DNA of 64,000 nt from Bacteroidales bacterium. Its GTDB lineage: Bacteria > Bacteroidota > Bacteroidia > Bacteroidales > F082. A model generated the notes under the pieces. It was not told where the DNA came from. It ran no database searches and saw only the letters and a program-made list of their open reading frames with translations. Position numbers and translations under genes: made by a program. The stretch spans positions 1 to 64,000 of the forward strand of contig JAFZKP010000005.1 of NCBI GenBank assembly GCA_017553625.1, written 5' to 3'. Shown piece after piece: positions 26,723 through 34,935 of the stretch. Within the stretch, counting starts at the first letter, position 1, and each line of letters begins with the position of its first letter.

Positions 26723-29098
26723 TTAGAATTTTAAAGTCAAATTAGCCATCACGTTGAAGCCAGCCATCGGGATGAAACCGATCTGGTAGTAGCGGTTGTC
26801 GTTCGGATGGCCGTAGCTGTCGCAGATTGCCGAATAGACCCAGCCACTCGCAGCATAGCGTTTGTTGAAGATGTTGTTGAAATTGATTTTGAAAATTGCT
26901 TCTTTCACAACCTTCTTTGGCTTCAAAGTGTAGCCCAAGCTGACGTTTGAAGTAGAATAGCCAGGCAACGAACGGTCGACGTTCTCGGTGTTGTCGAGAT
27001 ACATTCTCGAGACGTAGTTGGTGTGCCAAGTCACAGCGATTCCTTTATGGTGGAAAGTGATGAAACCATTAAGAATCGCTGATGGTGAGAACGCCAAAGT
27101 GGAGTTGTCGTAATGAATCGTGGTGGTGCCGTTGTCCCAGTCTTCAACGACTTCGTCGAAGTCCTTGATTTTGTTCTGGCTCAGAGCCGCATTTGCCTCA
27201 ATGGCGAGCCATTCCGTGGCGTTGACGCCCGCTTGCAGCTCGACACCCATTCTGTACGAGCTCTTGATGTTTGTGGTGAGAGCCTCGCCAATATCGCTGA
27301 CTGCGCCAGTCTGCACGAACTGGTTGGTGTAATCCATATAATAAAGGTTTGCGCCTGCCGACCAAACACGTCCGTTGAAGTTGTAACCCAATTCATAATC
27401 AAGAAGCTGCTCTGGTTTTGGGAAAGGATATGAGCCGTTGTCGGTGAAGTTGTTGCGTTCCGGCTCGCGGTGGCTCATCGCCACTGAAGCGTAGGCGTGA
27501 TGGTTGTTCAAATTCCATGAAATGCCGCCTTTCGGGTTAAAGAAATCGTATTTCTCATGAATGTCAAGCGGTTGGTTGTAGTAACCGCTTTCCTCTTCAT
27601 AGAATTTGTCGTTGATGCCTGTAGTGCTGTAATCAACATGACGGTACTGCATATCGCCGAAAACCGTCCAGTTTCTGGCAAAATTGTATGCCGCCTTGAT
27701 GAAGGCGCTTCCGTCGAGTTTGCTCGCGTCGGAATCATAATATTTATAATCTCCGTCGGCGAGATATTTGTTGGCGACACCATCGTTGGCGATGTATGTG
27801 ACATATCCGAAGTGGTTTCCTTGGAAATTTTGCAAAGAAACGCCACCAATCACATCCCATTTCTCATTTTTATAATTTGCATTCCAAACGATGCCGTAGG
27901 TATCCTGACGAAGTCCTTTCTTACGCACAAAATCGGTCTTTTTCACCTTGTTTCCTTCGGAATCGGTGTAAGTCATGCCAAACTTTGAGAGTTTGTTGTT
28001 ATAGCGGAATTCCTCATAAAAACCGTATCCGTAGGTGTAATGCAGTGATGCTGATGTTGTCCAGAGCTCGTTGATGTCCCAAGCCGCCGAGAGGATGTTG
28101 TGGTCCTGCCAGAAGTTGTCGGTGGTCTTGTCCCAATACTTTCCGTTGTTGAGTTTGTAGCGTTCTGTGACGTAATTTCCGTTTGCATCTTTAACAAAAT
28201 TGCCGTCCTCATCGGTGACGAGATATTCGTAAAGCGAGTTAAACTGACCGAGACCGACGTTGTACATATCTTCGTAAGTCTTTATGCCAGTGTGAGTTCC
28301 GTAAGTTCCGTCCATGAGGCTCATGTTGTTGTCTCCGGCCGTCACGCCGTTCCATGCTTGACCGGTGTTCTCAAAGTTGCCGATGTTTTTGTAACGAATC
28401 ACGAAGTTGTTTTTCATGAAGGTGATGCCACCGTAGTAGCTTCCGCTGCGTCCTGAGGTTCCGTGGATGAATCCGTCGGTGCTCGTCTCATGGTATGCGC
28501 CGTCGATGATGAGACTGTTCCAAAGCAATCCCGTCGAGGCTTTCGCGCCGAAGTTGAGAGTGTTGAACGAGCCGTATGAGCCTGTTATCTCGGCACTTGG
28601 CGTCACCGACGGCGATGCCGACGACAATGCCACCGTGCCACCGAAGGCGCCGTCGCCGTTGGTAGAGGTTCCAACACCACGTTGGATTTGCACGTTGCCG
28701 AGAAGCGAGCCGTAGCTGTTCATGTTAGCCCAGAACACGCATTGGTCCTCGGGCGAGTTGAGCGGCACTCCGTCGAGTGTCACGTTGATGCGCGAGTCGC
28801 CGGCGCCACGGATTCGCATGTAGCTCGTGCCTGTTCCGACACCGTTCTCGCTCCACGAAATGATACCAGGGGTCTTGGCGAACAGGAACGGCAGCTCCTG
28901 ACCCGTCTTCGAGAACTCGCTCAGTTCGTTTTTCTTGATGTTTGTGACTGCGAAAGGCGCGTTTTTCTGCACTTTCACGCCGCTGACAACCACCTCTTCA
29001 AGCATCTGGAGGTTGGTGGTGTCAATCACATTTTCATTCTGCGCATTCACATTTGCTGCAAAGATAAGCGCAGCGATACTTAAAAAAATTCTTTTCAT
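26723..29098 (-). CDS. TonB-dependent outer-membrane receptor, likely for thiamine
   Basis: The 791-residue product has a signal peptide (MKRIFLSIAALIFAANVNAQ). A plug domain follows (residues about 35-160: LEEVVVSGVKVQKNAPFAV, PGIISWSENG, MRIRGAGDSRINVTLDGVPL), then a 22-strand barrel ending in NVMANLTLKF with terminal Phe. It has no N-terminal carboxypeptidase-like domain, so it is not SusC type. The TPP riboswitch in its leader and the adjacent PnuC gene indicate energised thiamine uptake across the outer membrane. The ligand is inferred from context only. Confidence 0.9.
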   Translation of the reverse strand: MKRIFLSIAALIFAANVNAQNENVIDTTNLQMLEEVVVSGVKVQKNAPFAVTNIKKNELSEFSKTGQELPFLFAKTPGIISWSENGVGTGTSYMRIRGAGDSRINVTLDGVPLNSPEDQCVFWANMNSYGSLLGNVQIQRGVGTSTNGDGAFGGTVALSSASPSVTPSAEITGSYGSFNTLNFGAKASTGLLWNSLIIDGAYHETSTDGFIHGTSGRSGSYYGGITFMKNNFVIRYKNIGNFENTGQAWNGVTAGDNNMSLMDGTYGTHTGIKTYEDMYNVGLGQFNSLYEYLVTDEDGNFVKDANGNYVTERYKLNNGKYWDKTTDNFWQDHNILSAAWDINELWTTSASLHYTYGYGFYEEFRYNNKLSKFGMTYTDSEGNKVKKTDFVRKKGLRQDTYGIVWNANYKNEKWDVIGGVSLQNFQGNHFGYVTYIANDGVANKYLADGDYKYYDSDASKLDGSAFIKAAYNFARNWTVFGDMQYRHVDYSTTGINDKFYEEESGYYNQPLDIHEKYDFFNPKGGISWNLNNHHAYASVAMSHREPERNNFTDNGSYPFPKPEQLLDYELGYNFNGRVWSAGANLYYMDYTNQFVQTGAVSDIGEALTTNIKSSYRMGVELQAGVNATEWLAIEANAALSQNKIKDFDEVVEDWDNGTTTIHYDNSTLAFSPSAILNGFITFHHKGIAVTWHTNYVSRMYLDNTENVDRSLPGYSTSNVSLGYTLKPKKVVKEAIFKINFNNIFNKRYAASGWVYSAICDSYGHPNDNRYYQIGFIPMAGFNVMANLTLKF

Positions 29099-29132
29099 TT
29101 TTTGAATTTTAATTAGTTTGTTATTAAATGTG

Positions 29133-29221
29133 AAGGGGAAAATTGGTAATATCCATCCCTACGCCGGCATTACCCGGATCAGGTTTTAGGGTATCATCTC
29201 AGCCCGCAAGGAGCACCCCTT
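29133..29221 (-). ncRNA. TPP riboswitch (THI element)
   Basis: The minus strand carries the conserved core CTGAGATGATACCC, then CCTGAT and GGGTAATGCCGGCGTAGGGA. The closing P1 stem pairs AAGGGG (221-216 side) with CCCCTT (138-133 side). It ends 34 nt before the TonB receptor ATG. TPP binding should reduce expression of the uptake genes, most likely at translation initiation, as no terminator follows it. Confidence 0.96.
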
Positions 29222-29232
29222 GAATTCGGCGG

Positions 29233-29240
29233 CAAAGATA
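29233..29240 (-). promoter_or_regulatory. -7 box of the thiamine uptake operon
   Basis: TATCTTTG on the minus strand, 11 nt before the first riboswitch base, so the transcript would start almost exactly at the aptamer. Confidence 0.6.
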
Positions 29241-29256
29241 ATTCAAAAAACAATAC

Positions 29257-29291
29257 AAAAAAAGAAATTCATGACAAAAGCCACGAATTTC
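29257..29291 (-). terminator. terminator of the cytidylate kinase-like gene
   Basis: On the minus strand GAAATTC and GAATTTC pair around a 14-nt loop, followed by seven T residues, 30 nt after the stop at 29322. Confidence 0.7.
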
Positions 29292-29321
29292 TTTCGGTTA
29301 AAAAACAAAATTTATTTCACA

Positions 29322-29942
29322 TTAGTCTTTCTTGAATTTCAGCCTGATGTTCTGGGCGAGGAACACAGCCACGAGATGCGGCGGGATGTTGGTGACATTC
29401 AACACGAAGTCGTAGTTGCGGGCATCGTAACGCGACACTCCGGTGTATCTCTTTGTATATTCCTCACGTGTGGCATCCACCTCTTCAATGAATTTGCGAG
29501 CCTCTTTCGGATTAACTTCCATGGTCTGGCAGACACGTTTCACACGCGCTTCGAGATCGGCGACGATGAATATTTTAATGTTGTTCGGATAATCCTTGAA
29601 GATATGGAAACCGGTGCGGCCGAGTATTATGCAAGACTCCCTCTCACAGATTTCTCTCAGAAGCTTCTCCTGCGCCTGATATATCGCTTTGGAAGTGACT
29701 TTCTCCTTGAAGTCAATATCCTTTGCATTACTGAATTTCCTGTAGAGAGACAAGAAATTGTCCCACCAACTCTTGTCTTTAGTAAGATCTTCCTCAGGAA
29801 TGTTCATTTGTTCAATGATTGCGTCAAGCAACATTTTGTCATAGACTTTCACACCAAGGATATCGCCAAGTTGCTGGGCTATTTCCCTACCACCTGAACC
29901 TGATTCGCGGTTGATGGTGATGATAAAATTATTCTCTTCCAT
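29322..29942 (-). CDS. cytidylate kinase-like family protein
   Basis: The 206-residue product begins with a P-loop variant, ITINRESGSGGREIAQQLGD (residues 8-27). Later it has CIILGRTGFHIF and a C-terminal lid (VKRVCQTMEVNPKEARKF, REEYTKRYTGVSRYDA). This matches the AAA_26/cytidylate-kinase-like group, which differs from classic Cmk by its Arg-rich, shorter core. Its substrate is not established. It forms a single-gene unit with its own promoter box and terminator. Confidence 0.82.
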   Translation of the reverse strand: MEENNFIITINRESGSGGREIAQQLGDILGVKVYDKMLLDAIIEQMNIPEEDLTKDKSWWDNFLSLYRKFSNAKDIDFKEKVTSKAIYQAQEKLLREICERESCIILGRTGFHIFKDYPNNIKIFIVADLEARVKRVCQTMEVNPKEARKFIEEVDATREEYTKRYTGVSRYDARNYDFVLNVTNIPPHLVAVFLAQNIRLKFKKD

Positions 29943-29980
29943 ATCTAAAAAACATTTAAAATTCCAAAACTATCGAGACG

Positions 29981-29988
29981 CAAATTTA
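29981..29988 (-). promoter_or_regulatory. -7 box of the cytidylate kinase-like gene
   Basis: TAAATTTG on the minus strand, 38 nt before the ATG at 29942. Confidence 0.4.
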
Positions 29989-30027
29989 CAAAAAAATCTG
30001 AAGTTTTATACTTTTTTTCAAAATTTT

Positions 30028-31116
30028 TTAAAAATTGTTAATCTTGTGATATTGGCACACCTGAAGCTTTCCGTCGCCGTCACGGAGATGCATGCCGTTA
30101 CCGAGGCAGAAACGCCACATTTTGCAGTCCGCGCACTGGTCTTTTTTCATCCATTTCCGGTCACGGTAGAGCTGGAATCTGTTCTGCCACACGTCCCAGA
30201 AGCTGTCGTTGTAGATATTTCCCTGATGGTAGTCGCTACGGATGCTGAGGCAGCCTGAGATGGAGCCGTCGGCGAGAACCGAGGCGATGTTGATGCCAGC
30301 GCTGCATGAGTAATAATGGTTGCGGACCTCGCCCTCATACCTGCCGAGAAAGCCGTCGCAGCCGTAGTCGGCACGAATCCTGCCATCAAGACGCGTCTGC
30401 TTGATGAACTCAAGCATCTCCACAAACTGCGCGTTTGTCAGCTGCAAGTCGGGCTCGTTGGCAGCGCGTCCGAACGGGAAGACAGTAAACAAACGCCATC
30501 TCTTGATTCCCAAAGAAATCAAGAAATCACGAAACTCGGACAAGTATTTTATCGTCCTCTGGTTGACACATGTTATCACATCCCACGTCAGACCCGGATG
30601 CTGTTTCATGGCTTCAACAGCCACGAGAACGTTTTTGTAACTCGAAGCGTTGCCGCGCATCCAGTTGTGGTCGTCCTCGAATCCGTCGAAGCTCACCGCT
30701 ATCGATTTCAAGCCGTTTTCGACGAACTCGTCGAGTCTTTCAGGTGTCAGGAGCATACCGTTTGTCACCATGCCCCACACGAAACCGCGTTTTGAAATCT
30801 CGCCTCCGCATACAGCGAGGTCGCGGCGCATCGTGGGCTCGCCTCCGGTGGTTATCACCATCACTTTCGACGGGTCTTCGTGGGTTTTTATCTCGTCAAG
30901 GACTTTGAGGAAATCGTCAAGAGGCATGTCGTTCTGCTCCGACAACATGCGGCAGTCGCTACCGCAATGGCGGCAGTTGAGATTACATCTCAGTGTACAT
31001 TCCCAGAAAAGCTGGTGCAACTCGTGTTCCTCGACGCGTTGCTGGAGGGCGGCACGGTTGAGTTCGAGCATTATACGCTTGTAAAAGCCTAACTTATCAT
31101 TTTTTCTTTGAATCAT
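30028..31116 (-). CDS. radical SAM/SPASM protein, TIGR04133-like
   Basis: The 362-residue protein binds a radical-SAM 4Fe-4S cluster through CNLNCRHC (CxxxCxxC, near residue 45) within FWECTLRCNLNCRHCGSDCR. A GGEP motif (ITTGGEPTMRRD) contacts SAM. The SPASM region (CSAGINIASVLADG, GCLSIRSD, then CADCKMWRFCLGNG and CQYH) should hold auxiliary clusters. The WECTLRC...CGSDC sequence is what I recall for family TIGR04133, described as part of a Bacteroidetes radical SAM/lipoprotein two-gene system. Its start overlaps the preceding lipoprotein gene by 20 nt, which supports a functional pair. The reaction and substrate are unknown. Confidence 0.85.
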   Translation of the reverse strand: MIQRKNDKLGFYKRIMLELNRAALQQRVEEHELHQLFWECTLRCNLNCRHCGSDCRMLSEQNDMPLDDFLKVLDEIKTHEDPSKVMVITTGGEPTMRRDLAVCGGEISKRGFVWGMVTNGMLLTPERLDEFVENGLKSIAVSFDGFEDDHNWMRGNASSYKNVLVAVEAMKQHPGLTWDVITCVNQRTIKYLSEFRDFLISLGIKRWRLFTVFPFGRAANEPDLQLTNAQFVEMLEFIKQTRLDGRIRADYGCDGFLGRYEGEVRNHYYSCSAGINIASVLADGSISGCLSIRSDYHQGNIYNDSFWDVWQNRFQLYRDRKWMKKDQCADCKMWRFCLGNGMHLRDGDGKLQVCQYHKINNF

Positions 31117-31372
31117 CTTCGCTCAGACGTGCGTTGATGTCTTTAAGCTGCTCACGCAGACGTTGTGTCTCGGCGCTATAAGCCTGAATGATTTCCGGCG
31201 AGCCGTAAACGCAGGCGCTTTCGCGTCCCTTGATGATTCTCTCGATGGAGTCACGCTCTCTTTCGAGACTGGCTCTCTCAGTCTTGGTAAGACCTTTGTT
31301 TGAGACACAGGCCACCAGAAACGCAAAAGCCGACAGCACTGCAATCCAAATTGTTTGAACAGATTTTTTCAT
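31097..31372 (-). CDS. small lipoprotein paired with the radical SAM enzyme
   Basis: The 91-residue product starts MKKSVQTIWIAVLSAFAFLV with lipobox LVAC. The mature part is helical and charged and holds one more cysteine in ESACVYGSPEIIQAYSAET, followed by a coiled-coil-like RLREQLKDINARLSEDD. It is the first gene of the unit, and its last 20 nt overlap the radical SAM start. It could be the substrate or a partner of that enzyme; the CVYGSP motif with its lone cysteine is the obvious candidate site. An in-frame start 11 codons upstream is less likely because it would disrupt the signal peptide. Confidence 0.7.
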   Translation of the reverse strand: MKKSVQTIWIAVLSAFAFLVACVSNKGLTKTERASLERERDSIERIIKGRESACVYGSPEIIQAYSAETQRLREQLKDINARLSEDDSKKK

Positions 31373-31393
31373 CTTGAAAATGTTATAACGCTG

Positions 31394-31401
31394 CAAAGAT
31401 A
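31394..31401 (-). promoter_or_regulatory. -7 box of the lipoprotein/radical SAM unit
   Basis: TATCTTTG on the minus strand, 21 nt before the chosen lipoprotein ATG at 31372. It supports that start. Confidence 0.5.
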
Positions 31402-31440
31402 GCAAAAAATTTTAAAAAAATCAGATTTTCGCGAATATTT

Positions 31441-32010
31441 TCAATTTCTGACGATTCGGTAATGCGGGTTGTAGTTGTCTCTGAACGCCTCGCTATGTCT
31501 GACGGCGTGCCTGCCCTGCGCCGCCATCCGCAGCTCCGACTGCAGCTCCTCGTCAGCCCATTCCGGATTGACATCCAACGCTATCGTCTCGATTTTCAGC
31601 CATTCCGACGCCCAGTCGTCGCTGAAGGCGTTGTCTTTGCCAGCGGCCTCGATAAACATCGTAAGCAGCTGTTCCTCAGTGATTTCGCCATCGACGAGGC
31701 ATGAGAAGTTTATTCTTGTGAAACGATGACGGAAACCCGTCGGCTCATGTTTCGGCATCGCACTCATGTCGGTGTCGCGGCACTGCCCAAGCTCATAGCT
31801 GATGTATTTTCGCGCCATCGCCGTGTCGTTCATGAGATGCTCCGCGCCAAAAAAGTCCTGATAGCACGTCTTGTAGACATCCTGCAAGGTGGCAAGAGGA
31901 TAGTTTTCGTGAATCTCCCCGCACATCAGGCGGATAGCCTTGTCATCATTTTTGCAGGATAGCATAAAAACCGCCAAAACACTGATTATCAGAAATTTAA
32001 TAACTCTCAT
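31441..32010 (-). CDS. conserved lipoprotein of unknown function
   Basis: The 189-residue product begins MRVIKFLIISVLAVFMLSC, a signal with lipobox MLSC. The body contains GEIHENYPLATLQDVYKTCY, DFFGAEHLMNDTAMARKYI and the ending HSEAFRDNYNPHYRIV. I recall similar Bacteroidota and Firmicutes proteins annotated only as hypothetical. The frame is open 58 codons upstream, but that part overlaps the EFR1 gene out of frame. The chosen ATG overlaps the EFR1 stop by 4 nt (ATGA), the hallmark of coupling. It is the last gene of the alcohol dehydrogenase-EFR1 unit. Confidence 0.75.
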   Translation of the reverse strand: MRVIKFLIISVLAVFMLSCKNDDKAIRLMCGEIHENYPLATLQDVYKTCYQDFFGAEHLMNDTAMARKYISYELGQCRDTDMSAMPKHEPTGFRHRFTRINFSCLVDGEITEEQLLTMFIEAAGKDNAFSDDWASEWLKIETIALDVNPEWADEELQSELRMAAQGRHAVRHSEAFRDNYNPHYRIVRN

Positions 32011-32765
32011 TTTTCCTTGAAGTAATATTGTCCTTTTCCGCGTGTCTTCGTGCCGTATTGGATGGCGTTTTTCGGGCAGTGATGGTAGCAGGCGTCGCAA
32101 GTGTTGCAGTTGCCGTGCCATTGCGGGCGGCCGTTTTCCAGAGTGATGTTCTGCACCGGGCACACCTTCACGCAGAGTCCGCACGAGATGCAGTTTTCGT
32201 TGGCGAAAAACGGCTTGTCAGAAGCCCATTTGTAGAAGCTCTTCCCGATGACGTTGCTCTTGAATCGTGGCAGTCCGCCTTTTATCATGTCGGAAAAAGC
32301 GGTTTTTGCCTTGATGATTTCTATCACTTTCGGCAGTTTTTCCTTGGCTTTCGCAATTTTTTCGTCAGCCACCTCAACCCTGTCGACGCTCATCCCCATC
32401 ATGTTGACGTAGGTGTTAGGCATCTTGAAACAGAAGGCTGCGTCAAGTTCCAATCCTCTGTCTTTCAGTTCCTTACGGAAAATAGACTCAGTCTCGCCCA
32501 CGTTGTCGCCACAAGTCACGGCAGTCCAGACGTAAGACAGTTTCCCTTTGATTATCAATTGATTGACAAACTCATCAACAAGATGTGGCGGTCGCCAGGA
32601 ATAAATCGGATAGACAAAGCCCAGCATCTCGTTTTCCGAAAGGTTGTATTCAAAATTGTTATTTCGTTGAGCCTCAGGGATGAAGACAAGTTTCTCATTG
32701 AATGCCTCCGCTATGCTTTGGGCGATGAATCTGCTGTTTCCGCAGCCTGAATAATAGAAAATCAT
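32007..32765 (-). CDS. EFR1-family ferredoxin (flavodoxin-like domain plus two 4Fe-4S motifs)
   Basis: The 252-residue protein fuses an N-terminal flavodoxin-like domain (MIFYYSGCGNSRFIAQSIAE, residues 1-20, the phosphate-binding turn) to two C-terminal cluster motifs: CISCGLCVKVCPVQN and CNTCDACYHHCPKNA. It should carry electrons with FMN and two [4Fe-4S] clusters in the cytoplasm. It lies between an iron-dependent alcohol dehydrogenase (21 nt upstream) and a lipoprotein, suggesting a fermentation-linked redox role, which is inference. Confidence 0.9.
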   Translation of the reverse strand: MIFYYSGCGNSRFIAQSIAEAFNEKLVFIPEAQRNNNFEYNLSENEMLGFVYPIYSWRPPHLVDEFVNQLIIKGKLSYVWTAVTCGDNVGETESIFRKELKDRGLELDAAFCFKMPNTYVNMMGMSVDRVEVADEKIAKAKEKLPKVIEIIKAKTAFSDMIKGGLPRFKSNVIGKSFYKWASDKPFFANENCISCGLCVKVCPVQNITLENGRPQWHGNCNTCDACYHHCPKNAIQYGTKTRGKGQYYFKEK

Positions 32766-32786
32766 GGTGAAATTCGTTAAAAGCGT

Positions 32787-33965
32787 TTATTTCATGCACA
32801 TCTCGAAAATCTTCTCCACATCGTGCTGCTGAAGATGCTTGAAGCCTTTCAAAGTGCCGTAGTTTACTGATTTCTTTGCCATTATCTCGAAGTTGGTCTC
32901 GTCGATGCCCACTTCCGGGAAGGTACGTTTAAGCTTCAAGGTGTTGAACAGGAAGTCGCTGAGCGCGTCGATGGCTTTGTGCGCTATCTCCATCTTCGGC
33001 AGTTTGGCGTCGATGCCGAACACGTTGGTGCCGAACTGCACATATTTGTCGACTGTGGTGTCGTCGAGGCAGTATTCCATCCATCGTGGCGTGATGATGG
33101 CGAGTCCGAGACCGTGTGTGATGTCATAAATCGCCGACACCTCGTGTTCCATCGGGTGGCACGACCACGCCTGGCGTTTCCCGCCGTCGATGAATCCGTT
33201 TATAGCCCATGACGAGGTCCACATGAGGTTGGCGCGCGCCTCGTAGTTGTCAGGTTCGCGCATGGCTATCGGGGCGTATTTTATGATGGTGCGCATCAGT
33301 CCTTCCATGAAGCAGTCGAGCATGAAGAGGTCGAGGTTGGTGTTGAAATACACCTCTATTATATGAGACATCATGTCGGCAGCGCCGCAGGCGGTCTGGT
33401 ACGGACTCACGGTGAAGGTGTTCGTCGGGTCGAGGAACGACGCTTTCGGCAGCATGGCGGGGGCGAGACGACCGATTTTGTCTTTCGTCACGGGGTTGCT
33501 GATGACACCGCCCATGTCCATCTCCGAGCCCGTCGCCGACAGCGTGAGAATCGTCACGATAGGCAGCGCCTTCTCTATCGGCGAGCGTTTTTCGAGGTCA
33601 AGGAAGTCCCACGGGTCGTGGTCGACGCATGCGCCAGCAGCCATGAACTTCGTGGCATCGATGGTGGAGCCGCCTCCGACGGCGAGAAGCACGTCAATAT
33701 GGTGTTCCTTGCACATCTGCGCGCCCTTGCGCACCGAGTCGATGCGAGGGTTTGGCTCGATGCCGGAAAGCTCAAAAAGCTCCAAGCCCGCATCGTGAAT
33801 CTCTTTCACCACGCGGTCGTAAAGCCCTGTCTTCTTGATGGAGCCGCCGCCGTAAGTCATGAGCACGCGCGTACCGTACTTTTTAAGCTCCGCGCCTAAG
33901 TTTTTCAACTGATCCTTGCCAAAATATACCCTTACCGGGATGTCGTAAATGAAGTCGTTAATCAT
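32787..33965 (-). CDS. iron-containing alcohol dehydrogenase (YqhD/butanol dehydrogenase type)
   Basis: Group III alcohol dehydrogenases interconvert aldehydes and alcohols with NAD(P)H. The coenzyme motif is GGGSTIDATK (residues about 97-106), preceded by YGGGSIKKTGLYD. Metal ligands are within CGAADMMSHIIEVYF (Asp, His) and CHPMEHEVSAIYDITHGLGLA (two His). Length of 392 is typical for YqhD-like NADPH enzymes reducing short aldehydes. It is the first gene of a three-gene minus-strand unit and divergent from a cation efflux gene. Confidence 0.93.
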   Translation of the reverse strand: MINDFIYDIPVRVYFGKDQLKNLGAELKKYGTRVLMTYGGGSIKKTGLYDRVVKEIHDAGLELFELSGIEPNPRIDSVRKGAQMCKEHHIDVLLAVGGGSTIDATKFMAAGACVDHDPWDFLDLEKRSPIEKALPIVTILTLSATGSEMDMGGVISNPVTKDKIGRLAPAMLPKASFLDPTNTFTVSPYQTACGAADMMSHIIEVYFNTNLDLFMLDCFMEGLMRTIIKYAPIAMREPDNYEARANLMWTSSWAINGFIDGGKRQAWSCHPMEHEVSAIYDITHGLGLAIITPRWMEYCLDDTTVDKYVQFGTNVFGIDAKLPKMEIAHKAIDALSDFLFNTLKLKRTFPEVGIDETNFEIMAKKSVNYGTLKGFKHLQQHDVEKIFEMCMK

Positions 33966-33981
33966 AGTTCGTAATTTTTTG

Positions 33982-33989
33982 CAAAAGTA
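33982..33989 (-). promoter_or_regulatory. -7 box of the alcohol dehydrogenase unit
   Basis: TACTTTTG on the minus strand, 16 nt before the ATG at 33965. Confidence 0.5.
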
Positions 33990-34001
33990 GTAAAAAAACT
34001 T

Positions 34002-34009
34002 TAATTTTG
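34002..34009 (+). promoter_or_regulatory. -7 box of the first cation efflux gene
   Basis: TAATTTTG, 22 nt before the ATG at 34032. It is back-to-back with the alcohol dehydrogenase box. Confidence 0.5.
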
Positions 34010-34031
34010 CAATTTCTAATTTTAAATAAAA

Positions 34032-34916
34032 ATGTCACGCGAAAAAGAGATTTACAAGGTCACCCTCATCGGGAGTGCGGTGAATATGTTCCTGCTGGTT
34101 TTCAAGTTCGTGGCGGGAATCCTGGCGCACAGCGGCGCTATGATTGCCGACGCCACCCACTCGCTCTCCGACTTCATAACAGATATCATCGTGTTGGTCT
34201 TCGTGAAGCTCGGCAACCGTCCGAAAGACAAGTCGCACGACTATGGGCACGGCAAATACGAGACTTTAGCGTTGACTATCATCGGCTTGGCTCTTATGGC
34301 GGTCGCCATCGGCATCATTGTGAACGGTTCCACGAAAATCGCATTCTGGCTTCGTGGCGGCACTCTTGAAGAGCCAGGGATTCTGGCGTTCTGGGCTGCC
34401 ATCGTCTCCATCGTGATGAAGGAGGCGGTGTATCGTTACTCCATCATCAAGGCACGGAAACTCGACTCCAAGGCGGTCGAGGCTAACGCGTGGCATCATC
34501 GCAGCGATGCGCTGTCGTCAATAGGCACGGCGGTGGGCATCGGCGGAGCCATCTTCTTCGGCGACAAATGGGAAATCCTCGACCCGATAGCGTCGGTGGT
34601 GGTGGGAGCCTTCATCGTCAAGGTGGCGTTCGGACTACTAAAAGACGGCATCGGCGACCTACTGGAGCAGTCGCTTCCCGACAAGGTGGAGGACGAAATA
34701 ATACAGCTGGTGAATGAGCTGCCCGGCGTCAACGCGCCTCATAACCTGCGCACACGACGCATCGGAAACCATTACGCCATCGAAATCCATATCATGATGG
34801 ACGGCGACATCACGCTTCGCGAGGCGCACGACAAAGCCACCGAAGTGGAGGAATTACTCAGAAAACAATACGGAGACGAGACACATGTGGCAGTACACGT
34901 GGAGCCTTTTGAATGA
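34032..34916 (+). CDS. cation diffusion facilitator transporter (copy 1)
   Basis: CDF proteins export Zn(II), Fe(II) or similar ions in exchange for protons. The metal site A residues are in IADATHSLSDFITD (helix 2) and AWHHRSDALSS (helix 5). The cytoplasmic C-terminal domain contains LRTRRIGNHYAIEIHIMMDG and AHDKATEVEELLR. Six helices and 294 residues are normal. A paralogue of exactly the same length lies in opposite orientation at 39902-40786. The GH20 gene follows after 19 nt and may be read through. Confidence 0.92.
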   Translation: MSREKEIYKVTLIGSAVNMFLLVFKFVAGILAHSGAMIADATHSLSDFITDIIVLVFVKLGNRPKDKSHDYGHGKYETLALTIIGLALMAVAIGIIVNGSTKIAFWLRGGTLEEPGILAFWAAIVSIVMKEAVYRYSIIKARKLDSKAVEANAWHHRSDALSSIGTAVGIGGAIFFGDKWEILDPIASVVVGAFIVKVAFGLLKDGIGDLLEQSLPDKVEDEIIQLVNELPGVNAPHNLRTRRIGNHYAIEIHIMMDGDITLREAHDKATEVEELLRKQYGDETHVAVHVEPFE

Positions 34917-34935
34917 AACATAAAAGATTACAACT

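Noticed and set aside
32011-32184. 58-codon upstream extension of the 189-residue lipoprotein
   Set aside because: It is out-of-frame sequence of the EFR1 gene; the ATG at 32010 gives a proper lipoprotein signal and a 4-nt overlap.
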